This document shows, one piece after another, positions 1 through 8,256 of a stretch of DNA of 24,392 nt. The notes below the pieces were generated by a model. It saw nothing but the letters and a program-made list of their open reading frames with translations. It had not been told where the DNA came from and made no database searches. Positions within the stretch are counted from its first letter, which is position 1. Every line of letters starts with the position of its first letter. Position numbers and translations under genes: made by a program. This DNA is from Candidatus Abyssobacteria bacterium SURF_5 (GTDB lineage: Bacteria > Abyssobacteria > SURF-5). The stretch spans positions 1 to 24,392 of the forward strand of contig QZKU01000095.1 of NCBI GenBank assembly GCA_003598085.1, given 5' to 3'.

Positions 1-37
1 AAGCCTCAATGTCTTCAAATCTTTCTATCTTCGCCAT
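1..37 (-). CDS. Four-helix bundle (S23/23S rRNA intervening-sequence type) protein, N-terminal fragment
   Basis: An ATG at 37-35 on the minus strand opens a frame that runs off the window edge and reads MAKIERFEDIEA. This matches the usual opening of small four-helix bundle proteins of the S23 family (about 115-130 residues, typically beginning M-x-K-I-x-R-F-E-D-L/I-x-A-W). Only 12 codons are visible, so the assignment rests on this short signature. The purine-rich stretch before the ATG is only a weak ribosome site. The gene follows yifB on the same strand after about 50 bases that hold a heptamer repeat. The family's function is unsettled; members occur inside 23S rRNA intervening sequences and as free-standing genes. 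Confidence 0.5.
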   Translation of the reverse strand, partial: MAKIERFEDIEA

Positions 38-56
38 CGGCTTCTTCTTCCCAACC

Positions 57-84
57 TTGAACTTTGAACATTGAACTTTGAACT
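57..84. repeat. Tandem 7-bp repeat, four units
   Basis: Four consecutive heptamers read TTGAACT, TTGAACA, TTGAACT, TTGAACT, with one substitution. They fill most of the gap between yifB and the partial four-helix bundle gene. The unit is one frequently seen in intergenic DNA of environmental genomes; copy number could vary between strains. Confidence 0.8.
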
Positions 85-88
85 GCGC

Positions 89-1624
89 CTATCGCCATAA
101 CCCTCTATCGAATGAGCGATATTGTATCGCCTCACTGATATGCTCCGCTCTGATTGTGCCTGACTCTGCCAGATCTGCGATAGTTCGCGAGACCTTGAGG
201 ATGCGGTCGTAGGCGCGGGCGGAGATGCCGAGATTGAGGATGGCGGCCTTGAGGAGGTCTTTGGCATCGTCGGTCGCGGTGCAATATTTCTTCACTTGCC
301 TGGCGCCCATCTGAGAGTTGCAGCAGATCTTGTCCGACTTGTAGCGCTCGCGCTGGAGGTCGCGCGCTTTCTGCACGCGCGTGCGGATGACGGATGACGG
401 CTCGCCCGACGGCTCAGTGGTCTGCAGGTCGGTGAGCTTCAGCGCCGGCACTTCCATATGCATGTCGATGCGGTCGAGGAGTGGGCCTGAAATCTTCCCG
501 ATATATCTTTGAACCTGCCACGGCTGGCACGTGCACTCGCGGCGCGGATCGCCAAAGTTACCGCACGGGCAGGGGTTCATCGCGGCGGCAAGCATGAAAT
601 CGGCCGGGAACGTGAGCGAGTAGGCGGCGCGCGAGATAGTGACGGCACCCTCCTCGAGCGGTTCGCGCAGAGCGGCGAGCGCCTTGCGGCTGAACTCGGG
701 AAACTCGTCGAGAAAGAGGACTCCGTTGTGCGCGAGGCTGACCTCACCCGGGCGCGGATAATTTCCGCCGCCGACGAGGGCAACGTCGGAGATGGTATGA
801 TGCGGCGAGCGGAACGTGCGCGTGGCGATGAGCGCCTTGCCAGGCGGCATGAGTCCGCTGATGCTGTGGATCTTGGTGATCTCGTGCGCCTCATCGAGCG
901 TCATATCGGGCAGGATCGTCGCCAGGCGCTTTGCGAGCATGGTCTTGCCGGAGCCGGGCGGCCCGATCATCAGCACGTTGTGCCCGCCGGCGGCAGCGAC
1001 TTCGAGCGCGCGCTTGACGTGTGCCTGTCCCTTCACGTCGGTGAAATCAATATCGTACTGCGAGCTTTGCTGGAAGGCGGAATCGACGTCGATGCGGTGC
1101 GGCTGGATTGGCGTGAAGTCGTCGAGGAAATCGACCAGTTCGCGCAGTTTTTTGACGGGAATGACTTCGATCTTTTCGACGACGGCGGCCTCGGCTGCAT
1201 TATCGGCGGGTATGACGAGCCCGCGCTTGCCCGATTTAGCCGTTTGCAGCGCCATCGAGAGGACGCCGGCGATCCCGCGGATCGCGCCGTCGAGAGAGAG
1301 CTCGCCCGCGATGTAATAGTCGAGGAATTTGGCGGTCTTGATCTGTTCCGATGCGGCGAGGATCGCAACCGCGATCGGCAGATCGAACGAGGAGCCCTCC
1401 TTGCGCACGTCGGCGGGCGCAAGATTTATGGTGATGCGCCGGTTCGGGAGGTAATAGCCGGAGTTTTTGAGGGCGGCGATGACGCGCTCGCGGCTCTCCT
1501 TGACCGCATTATCCGGCAATCCGACGATTGTATAATGCGGGAGGCCGCCGCCGAGATCCACCTCCACCTCAACCTGAAACGCGTCCACTCCAAAGACGGA
1601 ACTGCTGAATACTTTTGCGAGCAT
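89..1624 (-). CDS. comM: YifB/ComM family Mg-chelatase-like AAA+ ATPase
   Basis: This 511-residue protein has the full family layout and length. The N-terminal Lon-protease-like fold spans about residues 1-180 (GLPDNAVKESRERV near 35-48). The AAA+ core has Walker A GPPGSGKT at 221-228 and Walker B VLFLDEFPEF at 302-311. A four-cysteine zinc knuckle (C352, C354, C364, C366) leads into the VQRYIGKISGPLLDRID segment, and a Mg-chelatase C-terminal helical domain ends the protein. ComM is known as a hexameric branch-migration helicase that helps integrate incoming DNA during natural transformation. The start is supported by a GGAGGGGAG ribosome site just upstream. It lies 180 bases beyond the polyferredoxin gene on the same strand, with a repeat hairpin between, so it is probably not functionally tied to that operon. 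Confidence 0.95.
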   Translation of the reverse strand: MLAKVFSSSVFGVDAFQVEVEVDLGGGLPHYTIVGLPDNAVKESRERVIAALKNSGYYLPNRRITINLAPADVRKEGSSFDLPIAVAILAASEQIKTAKFLDYYIAGELSLDGAIRGIAGVLSMALQTAKSGKRGLVIPADNAAEAAVVEKIEVIPVKKLRELVDFLDDFTPIQPHRIDVDSAFQQSSQYDIDFTDVKGQAHVKRALEVAAAGGHNVLMIGPPGSGKTMLAKRLATILPDMTLDEAHEITKIHSISGLMPPGKALIATRTFRSPHHTISDVALVGGGNYPRPGEVSLAHNGVLFLDEFPEFSRKALAALREPLEEGAVTISRAAYSLTFPADFMLAAAMNPCPCGNFGDPRRECTCQPWQVQRYIGKISGPLLDRIDMHMEVPALKLTDLQTTEPSGEPSSVIRTRVQKARDLQRERYKSDKICCNSQMGARQVKKYCTATDDAKDLLKAAILNLGISARAYDRILKVSRTIADLAESGTIRAEHISEAIQYRSFDRGLWR

Positions 1625-1720
1625 TGCTCCCCTCCCGGTTGCATGTCAGTGGAAAACAGCGACGCCATTATAATTGGACTGCGGCGAGCGTGTCAATAAA
1701 GGCGGGTTTGTTGAAGCTTC

Positions 1721-1780
1721 GGGGACAGACACCATTCTACGAATCCAAAAAACGGGATTCCGTAAATGGAGTCAGTCCCC
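1721..1780. repeat. REP/MITE-like imperfect hairpin, copy 1
   Basis: The left arm GGGGACAGACACCATTCTAC (continuing GAATCC) pairs with the right arm ending ATGGAGTCAGTCCCC at about 20 of 26 positions around an 8-base loop. A second copy in reverse orientation lies at 16927-16988 and is nearly identical over its whole length. The bases just after it (1784-1813) form another small stem, GCGTTC with GAACGC, that runs into the polyferredoxin stop codon. Flanks of the two copies are unrelated, which points to a discrete mobile unit. Confidence 0.85.
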
Positions 1781-1804
1781 TACGCGTTCAGGGGGACATT
1801 TCGG

Positions 1805-2941
1805 TCAGAACGCCAGTTTAGGGGTTTCGGCGCGGCATAATTCGCAGATGTCGTTTTCCGAGTGGATGAAGCCGGCGCCGCATGAATCGCAAGATTTCAT
1901 GGCGGCCCGTAACAGCGTCTGAGGTTTTTGGTCAAACAGTCTTTTCAGGTTGAACGTATTGCTCGAACGGATCGCTTTGAAGCGGCAGGCTTGCTCGCAG
2001 TTTCCGCATGCGGTGCAGAGGTGCGCCTCGAAGGTGATCTCGAACAGATCCTCCTTCATCGAGTTCTTGAGGGCGCCCGTGGGACAGATACAAGAACAGA
2101 GACCGCATCCGGTGCATTCGTGTCCGACAGTTATTTCCGCGGCCGGCAAAATGTCTTGCTGGACTTCAAGCTCGGCGCGGCACTCCAGTCTCGACAAGAT
2201 CGCCAGCAGATTCGTCCTTCTCCAATTATGTTGCCGCACTTGCGCGCGCTGATCCTGCTCGATAGTGCGTCCGGACGCGAGTAACATTCCAGCCAAACCG
2301 GCGGATTTCGATTTGATGCTTGTGAAAAAGGCGCGCCGGGCGAGCCGGTCTGGCGGCGGAACGTGCGCATCCGAAATCTCTTCAGGAGCGCCTGTTTCCG
2401 CCAACGCGATCTTATTCGGCTCGATTCCGATTGCGCGCGCAAGCAATCTTGAAGCGGTGATGATTTTGTCCTGGTGCGAGATTGTGCGAGAGTAGCGGCA
2501 GTTGCCGCAATCCCCCTTCGCAAGCACAATACGTTCGGCTCCAAAAACGAGCGGTGCGACAAGCAGAAACTCGGTGAGCCTTCCCAGACAGTTAAGCTGG
2601 ACAGCGGATCGGCTCGCCCCGGTTGCATTCGAGCACCTGTAGTGGATCGTTTGCAGTTCCCGCTTCTTTATCGAGGGCACGAGCGGGAGCAGGATATCGA
2701 TGTCGCGATTTTGTCGCGGGAGGAAGACGCCGTTGGGACATGAGGAGATACAGGCGCCGCATTCGAGGCATCCGGCGCCGACATGCGGGTATCCATCCTT
2801 GAACACGATCGAGTCAGCCGGACAGGATTCCGTGCAGAGCCGGCAGCCGGATTGCGGATAGGCGACCCGGCTGCACAGCGCCCGCATGACTCTCCTGCTC
2901 TCCCATATCTCGGATGAGAGGATGTTGCGCAAAGCGGTCAC
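1805..2941 (-). CDS. Polyferredoxin with MvhD-like middle domain
   Basis: This 378-residue protein is rich in cysteine. N-terminal clusters are C33-x2-C36-x3-C40-P with C23, and C58-x2-C61-x2-C64-x3-C68-P. C-terminal clusters are C276/279/282/286-P and C309/312/315/319. A final C351-x2-C354 and C366-x2-C369 look like a zinc ribbon or rubredoxin-like knuckle. Residues about 100-172 carry C103, C118 (NCLGRLTEF), C145 and C148 (GDCGNCRY), resembling the MvhD/FrhD delta domain of hydrogenase and heterodisulfide reductase complexes; this is a motif-level inference. No signal peptide is evident, so it is probably cytoplasmic. The GTG start overlaps the torD-like stop by 4 bases. An ATG at 2887 (codon 19) has a better AGGAG ribosome site and may be the real start. 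It is the last gene of the molybdoenzyme block. Confidence 0.85.
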   Translation of the reverse strand: MTALRNILSSEIWESRRVMRALCSRVAYPQSGCRLCTESCPADSIVFKDGYPHVGAGCLECGACISSCPNGVFLPRQNRDIDILLPLVPSIKKRELQTIHYRCSNATGASRSAVQLNCLGRLTEFLLVAPLVFGAERIVLAKGDCGNCRYSRTISHQDKIITASRLLARAIGIEPNKIALAETGAPEEISDAHVPPPDRLARRAFFTSIKSKSAGLAGMLLASGRTIEQDQRAQVRQHNWRRTNLLAILSRLECRAELEVQQDILPAAEITVGHECTGCGLCSCICPTGALKNSMKEDLFEITFEAHLCTACGNCEQACRFKAIRSSNTFNLKRLFDQKPQTLLRAAMKSCDSCGAGFIHSENDICELCRAETPKLAF

Positions 2942-3681
2942 TGCCCGGACCCGTTCAGCGGTTCTTCCTGTCGTAAAATCTCCCGACTGCTTCTGACTCC
3001 AGCGGGAGCGAACCTATCGAAACTATTCTTTTCGATTTCGATAAACTCGCGGGTCATGCAGGCGATTCCGCGGAAGAAGTCGTTCTTCGTTCTTTCCAGG
3101 ATCCTGCCGGTCAGGACCGGGACCCATACCGTCAAGTGTCTTCTGAGGAATTCCTCTTCGAATTCCAAAAATTTCACTGCCTCGTCAAGCTGTTGTGCGC
3201 TCCACGCGTTTCCTTCCTGCTCGCACAGAAAATACATCACCTGCAGCTCGAGCCCGATATGGTCGGGCAAGCTCCTGTAGCTTTTGTCGATTTCGGCGCC
3301 GATCTTTCGAATGGTTTTCTTGACATCGACAGCCGATTCGCCCATGAGGAGGCCTTTCACTTTTTGGCCGGCGATTTCCTTTTCGTCGCGATAGACCGAC
3401 TCGTACGGCGTGACATATTGTCCGAGCGGCGCCACGAGCAGGTGAGTATATTCGATCTCGAGGGGCAGGATATCTCCCGAATACTGCTCCGCGAAATTTC
3501 TGAGGAACGAGACGCATCTTTCACTGAAAATCTCGCGGAGGTCGTCGAGCGAGCTTTTTGCGATCACCCTTTCAACCAGTTCCGGCTTTGGTTTTTCGAG
3601 GAAAACCGCGGCCAGGAACTGATAGATATTCTTGCGCGAGTGCGCCAGTTCTTCATTGAAGCCGGTCTCCCGAGGGTGCAT
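2938..3681 (-). CDS. TorD/DmsD family redox-enzyme maturation chaperone
   Basis: The 247-residue all-alpha protein carries the family signature EYTHLLVAP at residues 77-85 followed by PYESVYRDE at 92-100, corresponding to the E-x-x-x-L-F-x-x-P and P-x-x-S-V-Y motifs of TorD-like chaperones. Such proteins bind the Tat signal of a molybdoenzyme and hold it until the cofactor is inserted. Its position directly after the ferredoxin subunit and the Tat-signal-bearing catalytic subunit makes the latter its obvious client. The ATG is preceded by AAGGAA at a good distance, and the gene overlaps the polyferredoxin by 4 bases, so the two are translationally coupled. It acts in the cytoplasm. Confidence 0.9.
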   Translation of the reverse strand: MHPRETGFNEELAHSRKNIYQFLAAVFLEKPKPELVERVIAKSSLDDLREIFSERCVSFLRNFAEQYSGDILPLEIEYTHLLVAPLGQYVTPYESVYRDEKEIAGQKVKGLLMGESAVDVKKTIRKIGAEIDKSYRSLPDHIGLELQVMYFLCEQEGNAWSAQQLDEAVKFLEFEEEFLRRHLTVWVPVLTGRILERTKNDFFRGIACMTREFIEIEKNSFDRFAPAGVRSSREILRQEEPLNGSGQ

Positions 3682-3701
3682 AAGTCGAGTTCCTTTCGCA
3701 G

Positions 3702-4223
3702 TTAGATGAATCGAATCGACGGATGCGTGAGCTTCGGATTTGCAAAGCGGTCAGGCGCATTCCCGATTCCGTTCGGCACGAAGTCTCTCGTGTACTTGAT
3801 CGCCCTTCCCACGCATGCATCCACACAGGCAGGATTCAAGCCTTCGCCGACCCTGTGAGCGCACAGGGTGCATTTCTCGACTTTGCGCGTATTCGGATTG
3901 TAGCGGGGCGCGCCGTACGGACAGGCCCACACGCAGTAGCGGCATCCCACACAGATGTCCTGGTCGATCAACACGATCCCGTCGCTTGCGCGTTTGGTGA
4001 TCGCGCCGACCGGGCACGACTCGATGCAGGCGGGATCCGCGCAATGGTTGCACGCCATGGTGACGAAGATTTTCTTCGGGTTAGGGTAGACACCGGTTTC
4101 TTCGGTGATAACGGTCCGATAATTTGTCTTCAGCGGTGTGTTATTCTCCGATTTGCAGGCGACCACGCAGGTCTTGCATCCGGTGCACCGTTCCAAGTCG
4201 ATTTCCCATCCGTATTGAGCCAT
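3702..4223 (-). CDS. 4Fe-4S dicluster electron-transfer subunit (DmsB/PsrB/TtrB type)
   Basis: At 173 residues this is a compact member of the family that pairs with molybdopterin catalytic subunits. Sixteen cysteines form four [4Fe-4S] sites: C13/16/19/23, C58/61/66/70, C91/94/97/101 and C118/121/133/137. It has no Tat or Sec signal of its own, so it would be exported as a complex with the catalytic subunit. The ATG has a GGGGG ribosome site 8 bases upstream. The gene sits 18 bases after the catalytic subunit and 20 bases before the torD-like gene, so co-transcription is nearly certain. It should relay electrons between the Mo site and a redox partner, here probably the triheme cytochrome because no NrfD-type quinol subunit is present. 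Confidence 0.93.
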   Translation of the reverse strand: MAQYGWEIDLERCTGCKTCVVACKSENNTPLKTNYRTVITEETGVYPNPKKIFVTMACNHCADPACIESCPVGAITKRASDGIVLIDQDICVGCRYCVWACPYGAPRYNPNTRKVEKCTLCAHRVGEGLNPACVDACVGRAIKYTRDFVPNGIGNAPDRFANPKLTHPSIRFI

Positions 4224-4241
4224 TTCTTGTTCCCCCTTAAC

Positions 4242-7160
4242 CTAGATCTTTTCGATCCTGACTCTTGAGTTGTAGAAGCTTGCGCTCCCGCCGATCTTAT
4301 CTTGCAGTGTCACATTGCCGAGGACCGGGTCCAGGCGCAGGACCTGGTTACCCTGCAGTCCCTTGCCTCGTCCGGCGTCGTAATCCTGAAGCATCCCATC
4401 GATGGTGACGGTCGGCCTTGAGTTGAGCTGCCAGTGGCCGTAGCTTTGAGAGATGGCTGCGACTCCGGGCCGCATTCCCTGCGTCACCTTCGCCTTGCCT
4501 TTGATCCCGACTGAGTTGGAGATGGACGAGACCTTGACCATGTCGCCGGTCTCGATGCCGAGCGACCCGGCATCGGATGCGTTCATTTCGACATAGTTCT
4601 CGGGCATCAGCACCTGAACCAGCCAGGGATTCACGATGGTGCGCGATTGCGTGTGGTTGACCGGCTTGTATGTGACCAGCGCGAAGGGGTACTGGGCAAC
4701 GTCATCGACGAGCTCATTACCCATCACGTCCTTGATCGGCTCATACTTCGGGACACCATCGAAGAATTCGCCGGTCATCGAGTCCTTTGTCGTTGCCAGG
4801 CTCTCGATGAACAGGCGGATGATGCCCTGGTAGCGGTGCGCCATGTACTCGCCGTCGTAAGCGGCTTCGTCTCCTTCAAAAATGCCTCCCTTGGCCAATA
4901 TCTCGTTTGCCGAAACGCCGCTTTCCGCGGAGAAATTGTTCAACAGTTTACGGTACCAGTCCCAGGCGTTGTCGAGTTTGTCTCCGTCGGCAAACGCTCC
5001 GGCGCCGACTCCCGGCAGCCCGAGTCTCTTTGCGACGGCGACAAAGAAGTCCTCGATCAACATCGTATCGCCGACCGCGGGAGTATAGTTCATGTCAGCA
5101 TCAAAGTCGCCGACCACCGGTTGCCTGAATGAACTCACCTTGGTCTGGATCGTGGGGGCAACGTGGGGAGTTCCCCATCTTTCGAGATAGGAGGGATCGG
5201 GCAAGATATAATCGGCCCAACAGGAGGTTTCGTCTGGCTCGAGCGAGAAAGCGATGAAGTGCGGGATCAGGCTTTCGTCGGCCAGAATGGCCTCATAGGT
5301 GGCTCTGGCGGCGGGCGTAGTGTACACCATGTCGTTCCAGTAGGTGAAGAGCACGTCGATCCCATAGGGGTATCGATCGGCGATACTGGGCAGAATCTCC
5401 TGGAAATTGCCGTTCTGCGCGTGCGGGAACCAGGGGCGTCGCGCCGGATAGCCTCCGTCTCTCGCGAAGATTGCGGGTGCATCGGTCTCGTAATTCGCCT
5501 TGACCCGTGTCACCTGGATTCCCGATGCCGTCGCTCCTCCGGGCACGCTGGTGACATCGACCGAACCGGGCGCGCCTTTTCCGTCGGCTTCGTGCCAGTG
5601 GCCTCCGCCGACGGTATTGCCGCCTTTCCAGTTCATGCTTCCGATGAGCGTGTTGAGCGCGAGGATGCAGAGAACGTTATAGGTTCCATTTGTGTGTTTG
5701 CATGGACCCCGATAAGGGTTAGCGACCGCGTTCTTGCCATGGCTGGTGAACTCAATCGCGATGTTCTCGATTACCGACACGGAAATCCCGCAGAGCTCAG
5801 CCCATTGCTGCATCGTCCTCGCGTTTGCCTGTTCCTTGAGGAGCGTGAAGGCGGTCTTGCACGTGTGCCCGTTGACCACGATCGAGTCGCCGGGCGCTTC
5901 GAGCAGACCGCGCCTTGCGGGATTCGACGTATTTGCCGGATCGGGTAGCGCAACAGCCGTTCCGTTTGATTCGTCGAGGATAACGTATTCGCTGCTCGTG
6001 CCTCCGGGCAGTCCTGCTTCGTCCGCCCGCAAATAGGCGGCAGCTCTTCCGCCGACAATCCGGACAAGGAAGGTGGAGTCGGTGAAGGAATATTCTTTTG
6101 GCGACGATTCGAGCGCCGCCGAAATATTGGCATTGCTGAGATATGTGCCGTCATACCGGCCGTTGCCGATCATGTACTGGATCATCGCGAGCGCGAATGC
6201 GGCATCGCCGCCGGGCTTGATGGGAACCCACTGGTCGGCCTTGGCGGCTGTATTCGAGAAGCGCGGGTCGACGACTACCATTTTTCCTCCGCGCTTCTTG
6301 AATTCCATCGTTTTCCGCGACAGCGGATTCATCGGGAATCCGGCTTCCAGTGGATTTGTGCCGATATAGAGGATGTAGCGGCAGTTGATAACGTCGGGTT
6401 TGAAATGATTGTTTTTGCCGTCGGTGGTGAGGCTTCCGGCCACGTGATGGCTGGTTTCGCAGATGCTCGTATGGTCGTGTCTATGGTTGATCGTTCCCAG
6501 TTGGTTTTTGAAGAAGCGATCGGTGAACTCCTTCTGCCCGTGTTCGAGGCGGCCCGGCGAGAAGAGCACCTTGTTGGCGATGGGCCCGAGTTCAGGGGCG
6601 GACGGATCTATGAGAGTTCCGGTGTCCGCATACGGCGAGAGGATCTGGGCGATCTCGTCTATCGCTTGTTCCCACGTAATGCTGACCCATTGCCCTTCGC
6701 CTCGTTTGGTGCCCGGCGCCCGCTTGATCGGGCCGAGCAGCCGGTACGGATTATAGACGGTCTGGACACCGCTTTGCCCTTTGACGCATACGGTACCGAC
6801 TCTGTTTCTGGCCTCATTGACGGGGGTGGCATAGGATAGCCGCTCGCCCGGCTCGAGGCAGTTCGGATGGTAGGGGTTGCCGTCAATCTTAACAAGCACG
6901 CCATCGACCACTTTGGCGCGAATTCCGCATGAGCCGTGGCACATGAGACACACGCTGTACTTGATATCGACGCCGGCGTCAGATTCGAGCGGGTCGGGTG
7001 GAAATTCACCTGCGGTAAGCGCATAAGCCGGGGTCGGCTTTATGAAATTGGTTACGGTGGCAGCGGAGGCCAGGATGCCGCTCACCTTGATGAATTTTCT
7101 TCTGCTGAACTCCGGGTTCAACCAGCTATCCAATGAATTCTTTCTTTTCATCTTGCTCAT
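4242..7160 (-). CDS. Tat-exported molybdopterin oxidoreductase catalytic subunit (TtrA/PsrA/ArrA-like)
   Basis: The 972-residue protein begins with a twin-arginine signal SRRKFIKVSG (residues 19-28) and a hydrophobic stretch ending near PAYA. A [4Fe-4S] site is formed by C71-x2-C74-x3-C78 and C125 (GTVCVKGQ). The SICETSHHVAG segment gives C234 as the probable molybdenum ligand, as in the Cys-ligated group (polysulfide, thiosulfate, tetrathionate and respiratory arsenate reductases). YRGPCKHTNG (483-492) and ALNTLIGSMNWKGGN (501-515) recall TtrA-type enzymes, and the C-terminal molydopterin-binding domain starts near residue 830. The enzyme should reduce or oxidise a sulfur, arsenic or selenium compound in the periplasm, but the substrate cannot be read from the sequence. 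AAGGAGAT lies 8 bases before the ATG. It is flanked by its cytochrome and ferredoxin partners. Confidence 0.93.
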   Translation of the reverse strand: MSKMKRKNSLDSWLNPEFSRRKFIKVSGILASAATVTNFIKPTPAYALTAGEFPPDPLESDAGVDIKYSVCLMCHGSCGIRAKVVDGVLVKIDGNPYHPNCLEPGERLSYATPVNEARNRVGTVCVKGQSGVQTVYNPYRLLGPIKRAPGTKRGEGQWVSITWEQAIDEIAQILSPYADTGTLIDPSAPELGPIANKVLFSPGRLEHGQKEFTDRFFKNQLGTINHRHDHTSICETSHHVAGSLTTDGKNNHFKPDVINCRYILYIGTNPLEAGFPMNPLSRKTMEFKKRGGKMVVVDPRFSNTAAKADQWVPIKPGGDAAFALAMIQYMIGNGRYDGTYLSNANISAALESSPKEYSFTDSTFLVRIVGGRAAAYLRADEAGLPGGTSSEYVILDESNGTAVALPDPANTSNPARRGLLEAPGDSIVVNGHTCKTAFTLLKEQANARTMQQWAELCGISVSVIENIAIEFTSHGKNAVANPYRGPCKHTNGTYNVLCILALNTLIGSMNWKGGNTVGGGHWHEADGKGAPGSVDVTSVPGGATASGIQVTRVKANYETDAPAIFARDGGYPARRPWFPHAQNGNFQEILPSIADRYPYGIDVLFTYWNDMVYTTPAARATYEAILADESLIPHFIAFSLEPDETSCWADYILPDPSYLERWGTPHVAPTIQTKVSSFRQPVVGDFDADMNYTPAVGDTMLIEDFFVAVAKRLGLPGVGAGAFADGDKLDNAWDWYRKLLNNFSAESGVSANEILAKGGIFEGDEAAYDGEYMAHRYQGIIRLFIESLATTKDSMTGEFFDGVPKYEPIKDVMGNELVDDVAQYPFALVTYKPVNHTQSRTIVNPWLVQVLMPENYVEMNASDAGSLGIETGDMVKVSSISNSVGIKGKAKVTQGMRPGVAAISQSYGHWQLNSRPTVTIDGMLQDYDAGRGKGLQGNQVLRLDPVLGNVTLQDKIGGSASFYNSRVRIEKI

Positions 7161-7211
7161 GGAAGGATCTCCTTGATGTTTCTGAAATGGACGCGTAATG
7201 TCGGGCGATTC

Positions 7212-7967
7212 CTATTCCGCATAGAATCCATCTTCGACTCCGCCTGGGCCATGGCATGCGGCGCACAGGTCCGGATTCACCTGGCGCCTCAGCTTGCTTG
7301 CTGAATGCTCGAGCAGGTCGACGGTCCGGTGGCAATGCAGGCATTTTTCATTATTGGTGCTGCCGGGAATCTCCTCGAGCATCTCTTGGTGTATACCGTC
7401 GACATCAGGATCGAGCGAAGTCTCGTACTTCATGCTTCCGTGACATGCGACACACGTGGACATGTACTGCGGAGATTGGCTATTGTGCAACGCAATCAAA
7501 TTCATGCCGGCGAAGGATTCGGGATCCGGCGGACTGGTAACATTATCCCCATCATTCGGCTCGCTACCCTGTTTCCAGAATGACCACACTTCCGCGCTGG
7601 TATGAATCGCGCCTGAGCCGTCAGTCGAGCTGCCGCCCTTCACCCTCCAATAGACTCTTCTTTCCGCGGGAAGCCTGTCCCACTCCGACGCAGCAACCTT
7701 ATATGAGGGTGTGGAGAGAAGCGGCGTCCGCCACAGTATCCGCCCGAAATTCGGGTCAAAGGAATATTCGATTTTGAAGCGGTCGTCGCTTCCGGGCGAC
7801 CATTCGAAAGTGGGTGAGCCCTCCTTATAGGAATAATTCAACGGCTTTAGGAGATGGATCTCCTCTGTCGCGGCGACTGCCGTGCCGGCCACCTTAGCGG
7901 CCCATGCGACTGCCGCCAGGCAAGCCAATAATGGAATTAAGAGAAACTGTGCGGTTGTAACTTTCAT
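7212..7967 (-). CDS. Exported triheme cytochrome c with fibronectin-like N-terminal half
   Basis: Translation from the ATG at 7967 gives 251 residues. This start is chosen over the upstream one at 8078 because it is preceded by GGGGGG and begins a clear signal peptide (MKVTTAQFLLIPLLACLAAVAWA). Residues about 35-132 look like an all-beta, fibronectin type III-like module (F-E-W-S, Y-W-R-V-K-G). Three CxxCH heme sites follow: CVACH at 172-176, CLHCH at 209-213 and CAACH at 235-239. The protein should be periplasmic or membrane-tethered. It is the first gene of the molybdoenzyme block, 51 bases ahead of the catalytic subunit, and is the best candidate electron carrier between the respiratory chain and the enzyme. 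The beta module may dock it to a partner; that is inference. Confidence 0.88.
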   Translation of the reverse strand: MKVTTAQFLLIPLLACLAAVAWAAKVAGTAVAATEEIHLLKPLNYSYKEGSPTFEWSPGSDDRFKIEYSFDPNFGRILWRTPLLSTPSYKVAASEWDRLPAERRVYWRVKGGSSTDGSGAIHTSAEVWSFWKQGSEPNDGDNVTSPPDPESFAGMNLIALHNSQSPQYMSTCVACHGSMKYETSLDPDVDGIHQEMLEEIPGSTNNEKCLHCHRTVDLLEHSASKLRRQVNPDLCAACHGPGGVEDGFYAE

Positions 7968-8256
7968 TTTTCCCCCCTGAACGTGACCCCTTTGAACCGG
8001 TCCCTCGATAACCGAAGGTTTCGCAACTTCTGTTTCAGTTGTCACACCCCCTGCTCGCCTCGTCGGCGACGGTGCCACCGATCCCTGGCGAAAAGACTGC
8101 TTAGGCAGAGATTACTGCCCGTTCATCTCACTTCGGGAAACAAGAGGGTAAAGGATTGTGGGTGTGTCCGTTTCGACAAGCAGCCGAATCAGGCTGAGGG
8201 GGTGAAAGGATACAATCCCCATGGTTCCACTGCCGCCGTATTGTTATCCGGCATTA

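Noticed and set aside
509-1699. 396-codon plus-strand frame opposite yifB
   Set aside because: It is the antisense shadow of a well-conserved AAA+ gene in GC-rich DNA; the translation is low in hydrophobic order and has no recognisable domain.
8084-8101. Possible sigma-54 site with GG-N10-GC spacing
   Set aside because: Only the invariant dinucleotides and a few flanking bases match, and no plus-strand gene lies within 1.2 kb downstream.
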